34,818 nucleotides of DNA from NCBI GenBank assembly GCA_023133225.1, contig JAGLWV010000054.1:1-34818 (forward strand), read 5' to 3'. A program made the position numbers and the translations under genes. Numbering within the stretch: position 1 is the first letter of the stretch; each line of letters begins with the position of its first letter. The notes below the pieces were generated by a model, which saw only the letters and a program-made list of their open reading frames with translations, had not been told where the DNA came from and ran no database searches. Positions 1 through 6,903 of this stretch are shown here, piece by piece. The stretch is from Candidatus Aminicenantota bacterium (GTDB taxonomy: Bacteria; Acidobacteriota; Aminicenantia; Aminicenantales; Aminicenantaceae).

Positions 1-20
1 GCTTTACGGCTTTGTCTGGT

Positions 21-147
21 AAAAAAGGGGACAGTAGTATAAAAAAGGGGTAATAAAAAAGGGGACAGGCAACTTTTTTGGAAAAAAGTAGCCTGTCCCC
101 TTTTTTGCCTGTCCCCTTTTTCACTGTATTTGCCTGTCCCCTTTTTT
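21..147. repeat. Palindromic array of AAAAAAGGGGACAGGC units
   Basis: Three forward copies of AAAAAAGGGG (at 21, 41 and 55; the first is followed by ACAG and the third by ACAGGC) are followed by three reverse copies of GCCTGTCCCCTTTTT (at 91, 107 and 132). The inner pair 55-70/91-106 is a perfect 16-base inverted repeat, and between its arms lies a second hairpin, ACTTTTTT-GG-AAAAAAGT (72-89). The whole could fold into one long stem. Units of this type are scattered in many uncultured bacterial genomes and behave like REP/MITE-type elements; that comparison is from memory. Weaker relatives occur near 3515 and 14162. The rest of 1-333 holds only AT-rich sequence and a weak promoter candidate. 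Confidence 0.85.
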
Positions 148-207
148 CTTTTAAAAATACCAGAATAACCAGGCTCATCACACTTATTGACAAGAATCCT
201 TCAATAT

Positions 208-236
208 TTGACTATAAAATTTCTCTATGATATAGG
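208..236 (+). promoter_or_regulatory. Possible promoter for the 334-2702 gene pair
   Basis: TTGACT (208-213) and TATAGG (231-236) are separated by 17 bases, about 100 bases upstream of the GTG start at 334. The -10 match is only moderate, and an alternative TTGACA at 187 has no well-spaced -10 box, so this is a weak call. Confidence 0.3.
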
Positions 237-333
237 GAATAAAGACTGCTAGAAGGTGGAAATTGGATAAAAAAAGCAGTAAATTGCAGCATGCATAAAA
301 ACTAATTTTCCATAAATAATAAGGAGTCAAATC

Positions 334-1296
334 GTGAAAGAGCAAAAGAAAGATTTAACAGCCCAGACCCGCAAATTTTCCCGGCGCCAATTTATCGGAA
401 GCGCGGCTGCCGCCGCTGCAGCCTTGTCTGTGATACCAGCTAAGGCCGGGACGAGGAAGACACTCCTCGGTACGGAAAAAGTAGGCTTCAAGCTTAAATA
501 TGCACCCTATCTGGGTATGTTCGAAAAACATACAGGGAAAGATCCGATCGACCAGCTCAAATTCTTTGCTGACCAGGGTTTCCGGGCCATGTTTGACAAC
601 GGTCTTATGAAGCGCCCTAAACTCCAGCAAGAAGCCATTGCCCGGGAGATGGACCGTCTCAACATGACCATGGGCCCCTTTGTGGCCTATGCTGATTTTT
701 CTAAAAAATCTTATGTCACCCGGGATAAAGATATCCGCCAGATGCTGGCTGAAAGGATCAAAGCGGCAGTGGAGGTAGCCAAAAGAGTCAACGCCAAATG
801 GACACTGGTGGTGCCAGGCCGTTTTGACGAGGGTCTGGAATGGGACTACCAGACTTCTAATGTGATCGAAAATCTCAAATGGTGCGCTGAAATCTGCGAG
901 CCTTCCGGACTGGTGATCGTGATCGAACCATTAAACGCCTGGAAAAACCACCCCGGACTCTTTCTGACCAAGATACCCCAGGCCTACCAGATCTGCAGGG
1001 CCGTGGGCAGTCCCAGCTGTAAGATCGTCAATGACCTCTATCACCAACAGATCACAGAAGGCAACCTGATCCCTAATATCAACATGGCATGGGAAGAAAT
1101 CGCCAGTTTCCATTTGGGCGACAATCCAGGCCGCAAGGAACCCCTTACGGGTGAAATCAATTATAAGAACATTTTTAAGCATTTGTACGCCAAGAAGTAT
1201 ACAGATGTACTGTGTATGGAGCACGGGAAAAGTCAGCCCGGCAAAGCAGGCGAAAAGGCTGTGATCGAAGCCTACCGGGCCTGCGATGACTTTTAA
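334..1296 (+). CDS. Tat-exported hydroxypyruvate isomerase-like TIM-barrel protein
   Basis: A 320-residue sugar phosphate isomerase/epimerase of the AP-endonuclease-2 TIM-barrel superfamily, closest in motif pattern to hydroxypyruvate isomerase. A twin-arginine signal (SRRQF, residues 16-20) followed by an alanine-rich stretch to about residue 39 predicts Tat export. Likely metal ligands are visible as E198 (IEPLN), D234 (VNDLYH), H260 (FHLGDNPGR) and E296 (CMEHG). The start is GTG, supported by AAGGAG at 321-326. The next gene, another Tat-exported sugar-metabolism protein, begins 89 bases later, so the two probably form one transcription unit acting outside the cytoplasm. The true substrate cannot be read from sequence: exported members of this family often work on oxidised or keto sugars rather than on hydroxypyruvate. 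The fold call is firm; the reaction is a guess. Confidence 0.85.
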   Translation: MKEQKKDLTAQTRKFSRRQFIGSAAAAAAALSVIPAKAGTRKTLLGTEKVGFKLKYAPYLGMFEKHTGKDPIDQLKFFADQGFRAMFDNGLMKRPKLQQEAIAREMDRLNMTMGPFVAYADFSKKSYVTRDKDIRQMLAERIKAAVEVAKRVNAKWTLVVPGRFDEGLEWDYQTSNVIENLKWCAEICEPSGLVIVIEPLNAWKNHPGLFLTKIPQAYQICRAVGSPSCKIVNDLYHQQITEGNLIPNINMAWEEIASFHLGDNPGRKEPLTGEINYKNIFKHLYAKKYTDVLCMEHGKSQPGKAGEKAVIEAYRACDDF

Positions 1297-1385
1297 ATGC
1301 AGGTCATAACCACACATTCCTTTGGTTTGCTGGCAGTGCCTGATCGGGCAAAGTTAAAATAATAAATATTTATTAAGGAGTGAAC

Positions 1386-2702
1386 ATGAATATGAAAAAA
1401 AAGGAAAAAGAGCCTGGTATTTCCAGACGGGATTTTATCAAAGCCTCTTCAACTGTATCCATGGCTGCCATGATATCCGGAACCGGCATTCTTTTTGCCT
1501 CAGGTTCCGACAAAATCAGAGTTGGTCTGATCGGCTGTGGCGGCCGGGGAACCGGGGCAGCCATCGACTGCGTCAACTCTTCACCCAATATAGTGATCAC
1601 AGCCATGGGAGATCTGTTCAAAGACCGCCTGGACAGCTCCTTGAACCGGCTCAAGAAAAAACTGAAAAAAGAGAATCTCTTGGTTTCCCGGGATGCCTTC
1701 TTTTTTGGTTTTGATGCTTTCAAAAAAGTAATTGCCTGTGATGTAGACATGGTCATCCTGGGTGCTCCGCCCCATTTCCGTCCTGAACACCTCAAGGCAG
1801 CCGTGGAAGCGAATAAGCATATTTTCATGGAAAAACCGGTGGCCGTGGATCCAACAGGTGTACGTTCCATCATAACCAGCTCAAATCTAGCTGAGAAGAA
1901 GAGATTGGCGATTGTGGCTGGAACCCAACGCCGCCACCAGGCCCATTACCTGGAAATTATGAAACGGATACACAAAGGAGCTATCGGTGAGATTGTATCC
2001 GGTCAGTGTTACTGGAACATGGGCGCACTCTGGGTACAGCGTGCATGGGAAAATTGGTTCTATCGCAAAAGCAAGGACTGGTCAGACATGGAATGGCATT
2101 GCCGCAACTGGCTGTTTTTAACCTGGTTGTCCGGAGATCATATTGTGGAACAGCACGTGCATAACCTGGATGTGATCAATTGGGCAATCGGGTCCCATCC
2201 TGTGAAATGTACAGGCATGGGAGGCCGGCAGGTTCGCACCGCTCCGGAATACGGTAATATCTTTGATCATTTTGCTATCGAATACGAATATCCCAACGGA
2301 GCAAGGGTGATGAGCATGTGCCGTCAGACTTCCGGATGCAGCAATAATGTATCGGAACGGGTGATCGGTACCAAGGGATCGACTTACACAGACAGCGCCA
2401 ATGGTTACATCCAGGGTGCCAATGCCTTTAAATATGAGGATGAATCCCCTAATCCCTACGTCCAGGAACATACCGACCTGATTAAAAGCATCCGGAATGG
2501 CAAGCCCTTAAACGAAGGGAAACGAGTCGCTGAAAGCACTCTGACAGCGATTATGGGCCGCATGAGCGCCTACACAGGCCGTTCCCTAAGCTGGGACTGG
2601 GTGATGAAAGCCTCCAAACTCGATCTTTCCCCACCCCGTTACGTGATGGGCGAACTGCCGGTTAGACCCGTAGCTGTTCCAGGAGAAACACAACTGATCT
2701 GA
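1386..2702 (+). CDS. Tat-exported Gfo/Idh/MocA family oxidoreductase
   Basis: A 438-residue NAD(P)-dependent sugar oxidoreductase of the Gfo/Idh/MocA family. The Tat signal SRRDFIKASS lies at residues 13-22. The Rossmann dinucleotide-binding loop is GLIGCGGRGTG (about 47-57), and the EKP motif that carries a catalytic lysine in this family is at 149-151. The C-terminal substrate-domain segment GDHIVEQHVHNLD is typical of the exported subgroup. The ORF track starts at GTG 1380, but AAGGAG (1375-1380) would overlap that codon. The ATG at 1386 has proper spacing and was chosen. Secreted members normally carry their cofactor through the Tat pathway already bound. Paired with the TIM-barrel isomerase upstream, it fits extracytoplasmic oxidation and isomerisation of a sugar or glycoside. 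Confidence 0.9.
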   Translation: MNMKKKEKEPGISRRDFIKASSTVSMAAMISGTGILFASGSDKIRVGLIGCGGRGTGAAIDCVNSSPNIVITAMGDLFKDRLDSSLNRLKKKLKKENLLVSRDAFFFGFDAFKKVIACDVDMVILGAPPHFRPEHLKAAVEANKHIFMEKPVAVDPTGVRSIITSSNLAEKKRLAIVAGTQRRHQAHYLEIMKRIHKGAIGEIVSGQCYWNMGALWVQRAWENWFYRKSKDWSDMEWHCRNWLFLTWLSGDHIVEQHVHNLDVINWAIGSHPVKCTGMGGRQVRTAPEYGNIFDHFAIEYEYPNGARVMSMCRQTSGCSNNVSERVIGTKGSTYTDSANGYIQGANAFKYEDESPNPYVQEHTDLIKSIRNGKPLNEGKRVAESTLTAIMGRMSAYTGRSLSWDWVMKASKLDLSPPRYVMGELPVRPVAVPGETQLI

Positions 2703-2703
2703 T

Positions 2704-2765
2704 CTTCATTTACCCGATAATTGAAAACCGGGCTATCATGTTAATATTATTGAAGATAAATGAAG
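2704..2765. other. Imperfect inverted repeat downstream of the oxidoreductase
   Basis: CTTCATTTA (2704-2712) pairs with TAAATGAAG (2757-2765), and a CCCG/CGGG pair lies inside it. It directly follows the stop codon at 2702, so it could help end the transcript or protect its 3' end. There is no clean T-run, so termination is not established. Confidence 0.35.
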
Positions 2766-2811
2766 GTGTCGGCATATTTTATGAATAAGTCAGGTTAATT
2801 GTTCAGGGCGG

Positions 2812-3396
2812 TTACCGGCAACGCTGCCAGTCCGAGCCGCTGTAGAAGTGTTCAAGCTCATTCCATAAATCTTTGATATTGCATGTCATGATGATCAGGT
2901 TTTGTTTCTCTCCAGCCTGGTCACGGACATAGTCAGGAATATGGAGTTCCTCCTGAAATCCGAGTTTCCGGAAAATCCGCTGAGCGGCAATTTGAGGGTT
3001 CATCATCTTGACAACGACCTGCTCCACGTTTTTTTCGATTGCAAGAAAATACAGCTCTCTCACCAAAATCATTCCCAGGCCTTTATGTTGAAATGGCCTG
3101 GCCACGATGACGCGAAGTTCTCCCTGATGCTTGCGCCATTCTTCGCCGGAAAGCTCAAGAGCTCCATCGGCAATTATTTCATCTTCGAAGAGGGCAACCA
3201 GACGAAAAACATTACCCGCCTTGGTTAACTTGATTCTCTGTTTAACGACCTCTTTGTTTGTAACATCAATCCTTAAATATTTTCGGTCCTCTGGCGGAAG
3301 GTTAGAGTAAAATTTCATCAGCCTGTCAAGATCATTGATATGGAGCTTCCGGATTAAAACCTTTGTCCCGTCCTTCAAAGTTTCTTTTTTTTCCAT
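2812..3396 (-). CDS. GNAT family N-acetyltransferase
   Basis: A 194-residue protein with the Gcn5-related acetyltransferase fold. The acetyl-CoA binding motif A is visible as RPFQHKGLG (residues about 100-108), matching the R-x-x-Q-x-x-G pattern after a beta strand (LRVIVA). The N-terminal half (DGTKVLIRKLHINDLDRLMKFY) is the usual beta1-alpha1 start. No signal peptide is seen, so it should act in the cytoplasm. An AAAGGAG ribosome binding site precedes the ATG at suitable distance. It stands alone: 170 bases separate it from the M14 gene upstream on the same strand, and that gap contains a degenerate GTCCCC repeat at 3515-3534. The acceptor molecule cannot be inferred. Confidence 0.85.
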   Translation of the reverse strand: MEKKETLKDGTKVLIRKLHINDLDRLMKFYSNLPPEDRKYLRIDVTNKEVVKQRIKLTKAGNVFRLVALFEDEIIADGALELSGEEWRKHQGELRVIVARPFQHKGLGMILVRELYFLAIEKNVEQVVVKMMNPQIAAQRIFRKLGFQEELHIPDYVRDQAGEKQNLIIMTCNIKDLWNELEHFYSGSDWQRCR

Positions 3397-3566
3397 TAAT
3401 AAAAACTCCTTTGTAAAGCGCTTAAAATATAGGAACGAATTGAAGAAATGTCAAGCTTCTCGTGTTTATTCTTTAGATTTTCTGCACGATCAAATAAAAA
3501 GCTCGTGAAACAGGAAAAAAGGTCTTGTCCCCTTCAACTTAGCCAGATAGCCTATGTATTTGGGTA

Positions 3567-6179
3567 TCACCTGGTATCTGTTGCTGCCGGACCATAATAA
3601 AGGGAGTTGAAAAACAGCATGAATGTCCCATGCGGTTGAGCGCGGTTTTGTGGACGGAAGCCGAACATGATGACCTTGCCTTTTCCATAGTCAATCTCTA
3701 CAAGAGCGGGTTTATTATGGAAGATATGATCTCCAATAAGACGACCGCTCATGAATGGATTGCCGTTGGGATAACGGGCTACGACTTTTAAAGATGAAAG
3801 CAATGTTTCCTTCTCATCTGATTTTTTCATATCCGTCTTTATTAATTCAAAGACCGGACTCCCATAAAAAACGACATTGGCACTATTGTCCATCCCATAA
3901 GCGATAGGATGAGTGTTTTCCACATCCACTCTAAGAATCGCACTGGGGCAGAAAAATTCGGTGGAGGGAAAACTTCGGGCGACATTCTGCAGGGGGACCT
4001 TAAAGTGGTCTATAGGTAATTGGCAAGAAGCATTGAGCGTGATCAAAGTCCCTCCATTTTTGACGAACTGGAGTAAAGCAGCTAATCCGTGCTCTCCAAT
4101 CCCGCCAGCGTATTGGGTGGGAACCCTTCCTTCTCTGTGACCATTGATAATGCGTTGAGAAGATATGTTCGTTAATACAATGACATCGTATTTTTGCTTG
4201 AGATTTCCATTCCGTATTTCTGCATCGTGAACTTTTGTATAAGGAAACTTCCAGTTATCGAATATCCAACGGGTCCAGCCCTCATCCATGTTGGCTACCC
4301 AGGGCTTGTAGAGGCCTAATTTAAGTGGCTTCAGTTGCATAAGATCACCTGGGGAACTACCCTCCTGTATCTGAAGATTAAATTCTTTGGCCAGAGATTG
4401 TATTTTGTTTCTGATACCTTTACCAGAGATGACGATTGCTCCTGCCGGATATTTCCTCCTGCCGGAAGTGAAAGGTTTAGTTGCCCAGCTAACATTCATT
4501 CCCTCCTGTAAAAGCCGATTAACGGCCCTGTAACTGTCCAGGACAGTATGATCCAGAATGAAGGTGTTTCCACTTCCGCTGACTTTTCCTGTGGGAAAAA
4601 CTGCTTTTTGGACCGTGCTCAATTGAGCCTTGAAAGGAGAGTCCACCTTTACAGCCTCCACTCCCATTTGGTAAGCCAGTGTCCAACCGGTCAGATCAAA
4701 AGTCCGTTCCGGCGGACCGCCCTCATACTGTCTTCGGTCCGGATAGATTTGCGGGCCCAGAATATCTATTATAAATGGCCGGTAGGGTTGAGACATCAGG
4801 GCAACATAGGTCCCGGCAGGATATTCGCTGTTTTCTGCCCGAAAGGACTTTTCGGCTTTATGGATCTCGACACCGTTAGCAATGAGAATATTGACCATCT
4901 TGGCTACAGTGTTAGGATCTTTCTGGGTTTGAGGGATGACATAAGCATATGGTGCTTCGGTATTCCCCTTTTCTATGGAATTTCTTGCCATACGGTACAT
5001 ATTCAGAAGATATTTTTCTTTGTGTTTGGCTCCTGTTTCTAAAAACCCGATGGAAGACCAGTAGGCATACTCAACAATATCCCGGAGCCGCCACCAACCA
5101 CCCGGCCAGGGACTGGGGTAGTTTATGGTCTGAGTATTTCCCTGTTTGCCGAGTCCACCGCTGCTTTTTCCAGTCAGATCTCCTGGCCTCTGGAAAATGG
5201 GTGTGGCGAGCGGAATGCTGGCTGCTTCAAAAAGTATCGTGGTAACATTATGCCAAAGGGCACAGGTGTGAATCGCCGACATCCACCAATGGTTCCAGTT
5301 GGCGTAGTGCATGACTGCGATTTTGCCCTGTTCTTCCAGCACAGTCCGCATATAGGCTCCGGTCAGTTCTATTTCTCGAGTGAGCAAGGGATCCAGGGAA
5401 TGGTGACGGGGCTCAAATAAAGGCGAAAGAAACAGGCGGGCGTCTGAGTTTCCCATGTGATGCATATCCATAAAAATCTGCGGGAACCATTCATGATAAA
5501 GGATGTTATTCACATACTGTGTTTCGATTTGTGTATGCATAAAGGCATCGCGGTTGTTATCATGCCCGACATAATGATGGTATAACCAGGGCATGGGGGA
5601 TGTCTCATAGGGTGTTCCCACATTCTTTCTATACCAATCCACCACCATGATGTTGCCGTCTGGATTCCAACTGGGGACAAGCAGAAAAATCACATTTTCC
5701 AGGACCTCTTTAATTTCTTGAGAATTACTGGTAGCCAGAACATAACCGAGTTCCGGGGACATCTGAGTGGGACCAATTTCGCTGGCATGCATACTGCAAG
5801 TGATCAGCGCGATGGTCTTCCCTTCTTTGGCTAAGCGGCTGGCCTCTTCCTTAGAGATTCTTCCTTTTGCCAGTTCTTTTGCGATTTTCTTGTATTTTTC
5901 GAGCATGGAAATATTCTCTGGAGAAGAGATGATGGCAAGAATAAACGGGTTTCCCAGCGTCGTCTTTCCCAATTCCTCTACCTTAATCCTGCTGCTTTCA
6001 ACTGCTAAAAGTTGGAAGTATTCATAGATTTTTTCCCAGCGGATCAACTTGAAATCCTCTCCAGGTTTATGCCCAAAAAATGTATCTGGCTTAGGAATGT
6101 CAGCCGGAAAAGCATTGACAGTCAGACCACAGATGAAAGCCAAAGTGAGAATATGAGTTGTGATTTGTTTTAAATTCAA
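3567..6179 (-). CDS. Secreted M14 family zinc carboxypeptidase-like protein
   Basis: An 870-residue exported peptidase. The ORF track begins at ATG 6224, but an AGGAGG site lies six bases upstream of an in-frame TTG at 6179. That TTG gives a clean signal peptide (MNLKQITTHILTLAFICGLTVNAFPA), so it was chosen. The M14 zinc site is visible as HASE (H131, E134) and a distal histidine in FMDMHHMGN (about 240-241). ILFEAAS is a candidate for the catalytic glutamate strand. The C-terminal third (GLAALLQFVKNGGTLITLNAS and the final GKVIMFGFRPQNRAQPHGT) resembles a glutamine-amidotransferase-like flavodoxin fold appended in this subfamily. It is a paralogue of the gene at 14241. The likely role is cleavage of peptides or amino-acid conjugates in the envelope. 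The peptidase call is firm; the substrate is unknown. Confidence 0.88.
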   Translation of the reverse strand: MNLKQITTHILTLAFICGLTVNAFPADIPKPDTFFGHKPGEDFKLIRWEKIYEYFQLLAVESSRIKVEELGKTTLGNPFILAIISSPENISMLEKYKKIAKELAKGRISKEEASRLAKEGKTIALITCSMHASEIGPTQMSPELGYVLATSNSQEIKEVLENVIFLLVPSWNPDGNIMVVDWYRKNVGTPYETSPMPWLYHHYVGHDNNRDAFMHTQIETQYVNNILYHEWFPQIFMDMHHMGNSDARLFLSPLFEPRHHSLDPLLTREIELTGAYMRTVLEEQGKIAVMHYANWNHWWMSAIHTCALWHNVTTILFEAASIPLATPIFQRPGDLTGKSSGGLGKQGNTQTINYPSPWPGGWWRLRDIVEYAYWSSIGFLETGAKHKEKYLLNMYRMARNSIEKGNTEAPYAYVIPQTQKDPNTVAKMVNILIANGVEIHKAEKSFRAENSEYPAGTYVALMSQPYRPFIIDILGPQIYPDRRQYEGGPPERTFDLTGWTLAYQMGVEAVKVDSPFKAQLSTVQKAVFPTGKVSGSGNTFILDHTVLDSYRAVNRLLQEGMNVSWATKPFTSGRRKYPAGAIVISGKGIRNKIQSLAKEFNLQIQEGSSPGDLMQLKPLKLGLYKPWVANMDEGWTRWIFDNWKFPYTKVHDAEIRNGNLKQKYDVIVLTNISSQRIINGHREGRVPTQYAGGIGEHGLAALLQFVKNGGTLITLNASCQLPIDHFKVPLQNVARSFPSTEFFCPSAILRVDVENTHPIAYGMDNSANVVFYGSPVFELIKTDMKKSDEKETLLSSLKVVARYPNGNPFMSGRLIGDHIFHNKPALVEIDYGKGKVIMFGFRPQNRAQPHGTFMLFFNSLYYGPAATDTR

Positions 6180-6465
6180 TCCAAACCTCCTGATATTTTG
6201 ATTTGTATCAGGCTCAAAGGCCAAAAGTGTGAGAGTATTCTCTGCAGTCCCAATTGAAGGAATGAGTTATGGGAATTTGCATTTGGCCTTTTCAGCGCCT
6301 TCGATGAATTTAGTATATAAAATATCACATAGTCAATCTAGTAAAAATCTAGCACTTGATTATTCCAACTTCAGACTGATTGCCGGTTAATATTTAGCGA
6401 CGTTTTTTCAAATGAAGAGATGATTAAAGAAATATTTCGTTTGTCTATTGTGCATAAATTTCTCA
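6180..6465. other. Divergent intergenic region
   Basis: This AT-rich stretch lies between the minus-strand M14 gene and the plus-strand PadR promoter. No ORF, repeat or convincing minus-strand promoter was found in it. The AGGAGG ribosome binding site of the M14 gene is at its left edge (complement of ACCTCCT at about 6184-6190). Confidence 0.6.
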
Positions 6466-6494
6466 TTGATATACCTAAGTGTTCTAGGTATAAT
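6466..6494 (+). promoter_or_regulatory. Promoter with internal palindrome upstream of padR-like gene
   Basis: TTGATA (6466-6471), a 17-base spacer and a perfect TATAAT (6489-6494) form a near-consensus sigma-70 promoter. Between and touching the boxes is an inverted repeat TACCTA-N7-TAGGTA (6472-6477/6485-6490), an ideal place for a repressor to block RNA polymerase. PadR proteins usually repress their own operon, so this is the likely operator (inference). The 11-mer TACCTAAGTGT here recurs on the other strand in the TrmB-gene promoter at 27270-27280. Confidence 0.75.
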
Positions 6495-6528
6495 GTATAT
6501 TAGATATATGAATATAGTGAGGTGAGCA

Positions 6529-6867
6529 ATGGTATCAAAAGTCTTGGCAGCTGCTTCAACAAAACCTGTTATTTTGTCCATCCTGACCAGAGGGGAAATT
6601 TATGGATATCAAATCATCCAAAATGTCATAGAAGTTTCTGGTGGCACTTTAGAATGGTCCGAGGGCATGCTTTATCCAGTCCTCCACCGTATGGAAAAGG
6701 AAGGATCCATCCAGTCTCAATGGAGGATTTCTGAAAATGGCCGCCGTCGGAAATATTATAGATTAACTGAAAAAGGAAGGAGAGAACTGGAGCTTGAGAG
6801 AGAACAATGGATGAGTGTTCATAAAGTGCTTTCCAAGTTGTGGAAACCTCTTCCCGCTTTAGATTAA
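6529..6867 (+). CDS. PadR family transcriptional regulator
   Basis: A 112-residue winged-helix regulator. The PadR pattern is clear: ILSILTRGEIYGYQIIQNV (helix-turn-helix entry), EWSEGMLYPVLHRMEKEG (recognition helix), and the wing with GRRRKYYRLTEKGRREL, followed by a C-terminal dimerisation helix. The ATG at 6529 follows a GAGGTGAG ribosome binding site. It sits directly upstream of the FtsX-type permease, and its TAA stop at 6865-6867 abuts ATG 6868, so the two are co-transcribed and translationally close. In this arrangement PadR normally senses a small molecule or envelope stress and represses the exporter. The ligand is unknown. Confidence 0.92.
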   Translation: MVSKVLAAASTKPVILSILTRGEIYGYQIIQNVIEVSGGTLEWSEGMLYPVLHRMEKEGSIQSQWRISENGRRRKYYRLTEKGRRELELEREQWMSVHKVLSKLWKPLPALD

Positions 6868-6903
6868 ATGAAGATCAGACTGAGTGATAAAGAGGAGAAA
6901 AAA

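Noticed and set aside
1-147. Possible CRISPR array
   Set aside because: Units are palindromic, unevenly spaced, in two orientations and without unique spacers, so they are palindromic elements and not CRISPR repeats.
3913-5245. Plus-strand ORFs of 75-164 residues inside the M14 gene
   Set aside because: They are shadows of a well-supported minus-strand gene, with no ribosome binding sites or recognisable domains.
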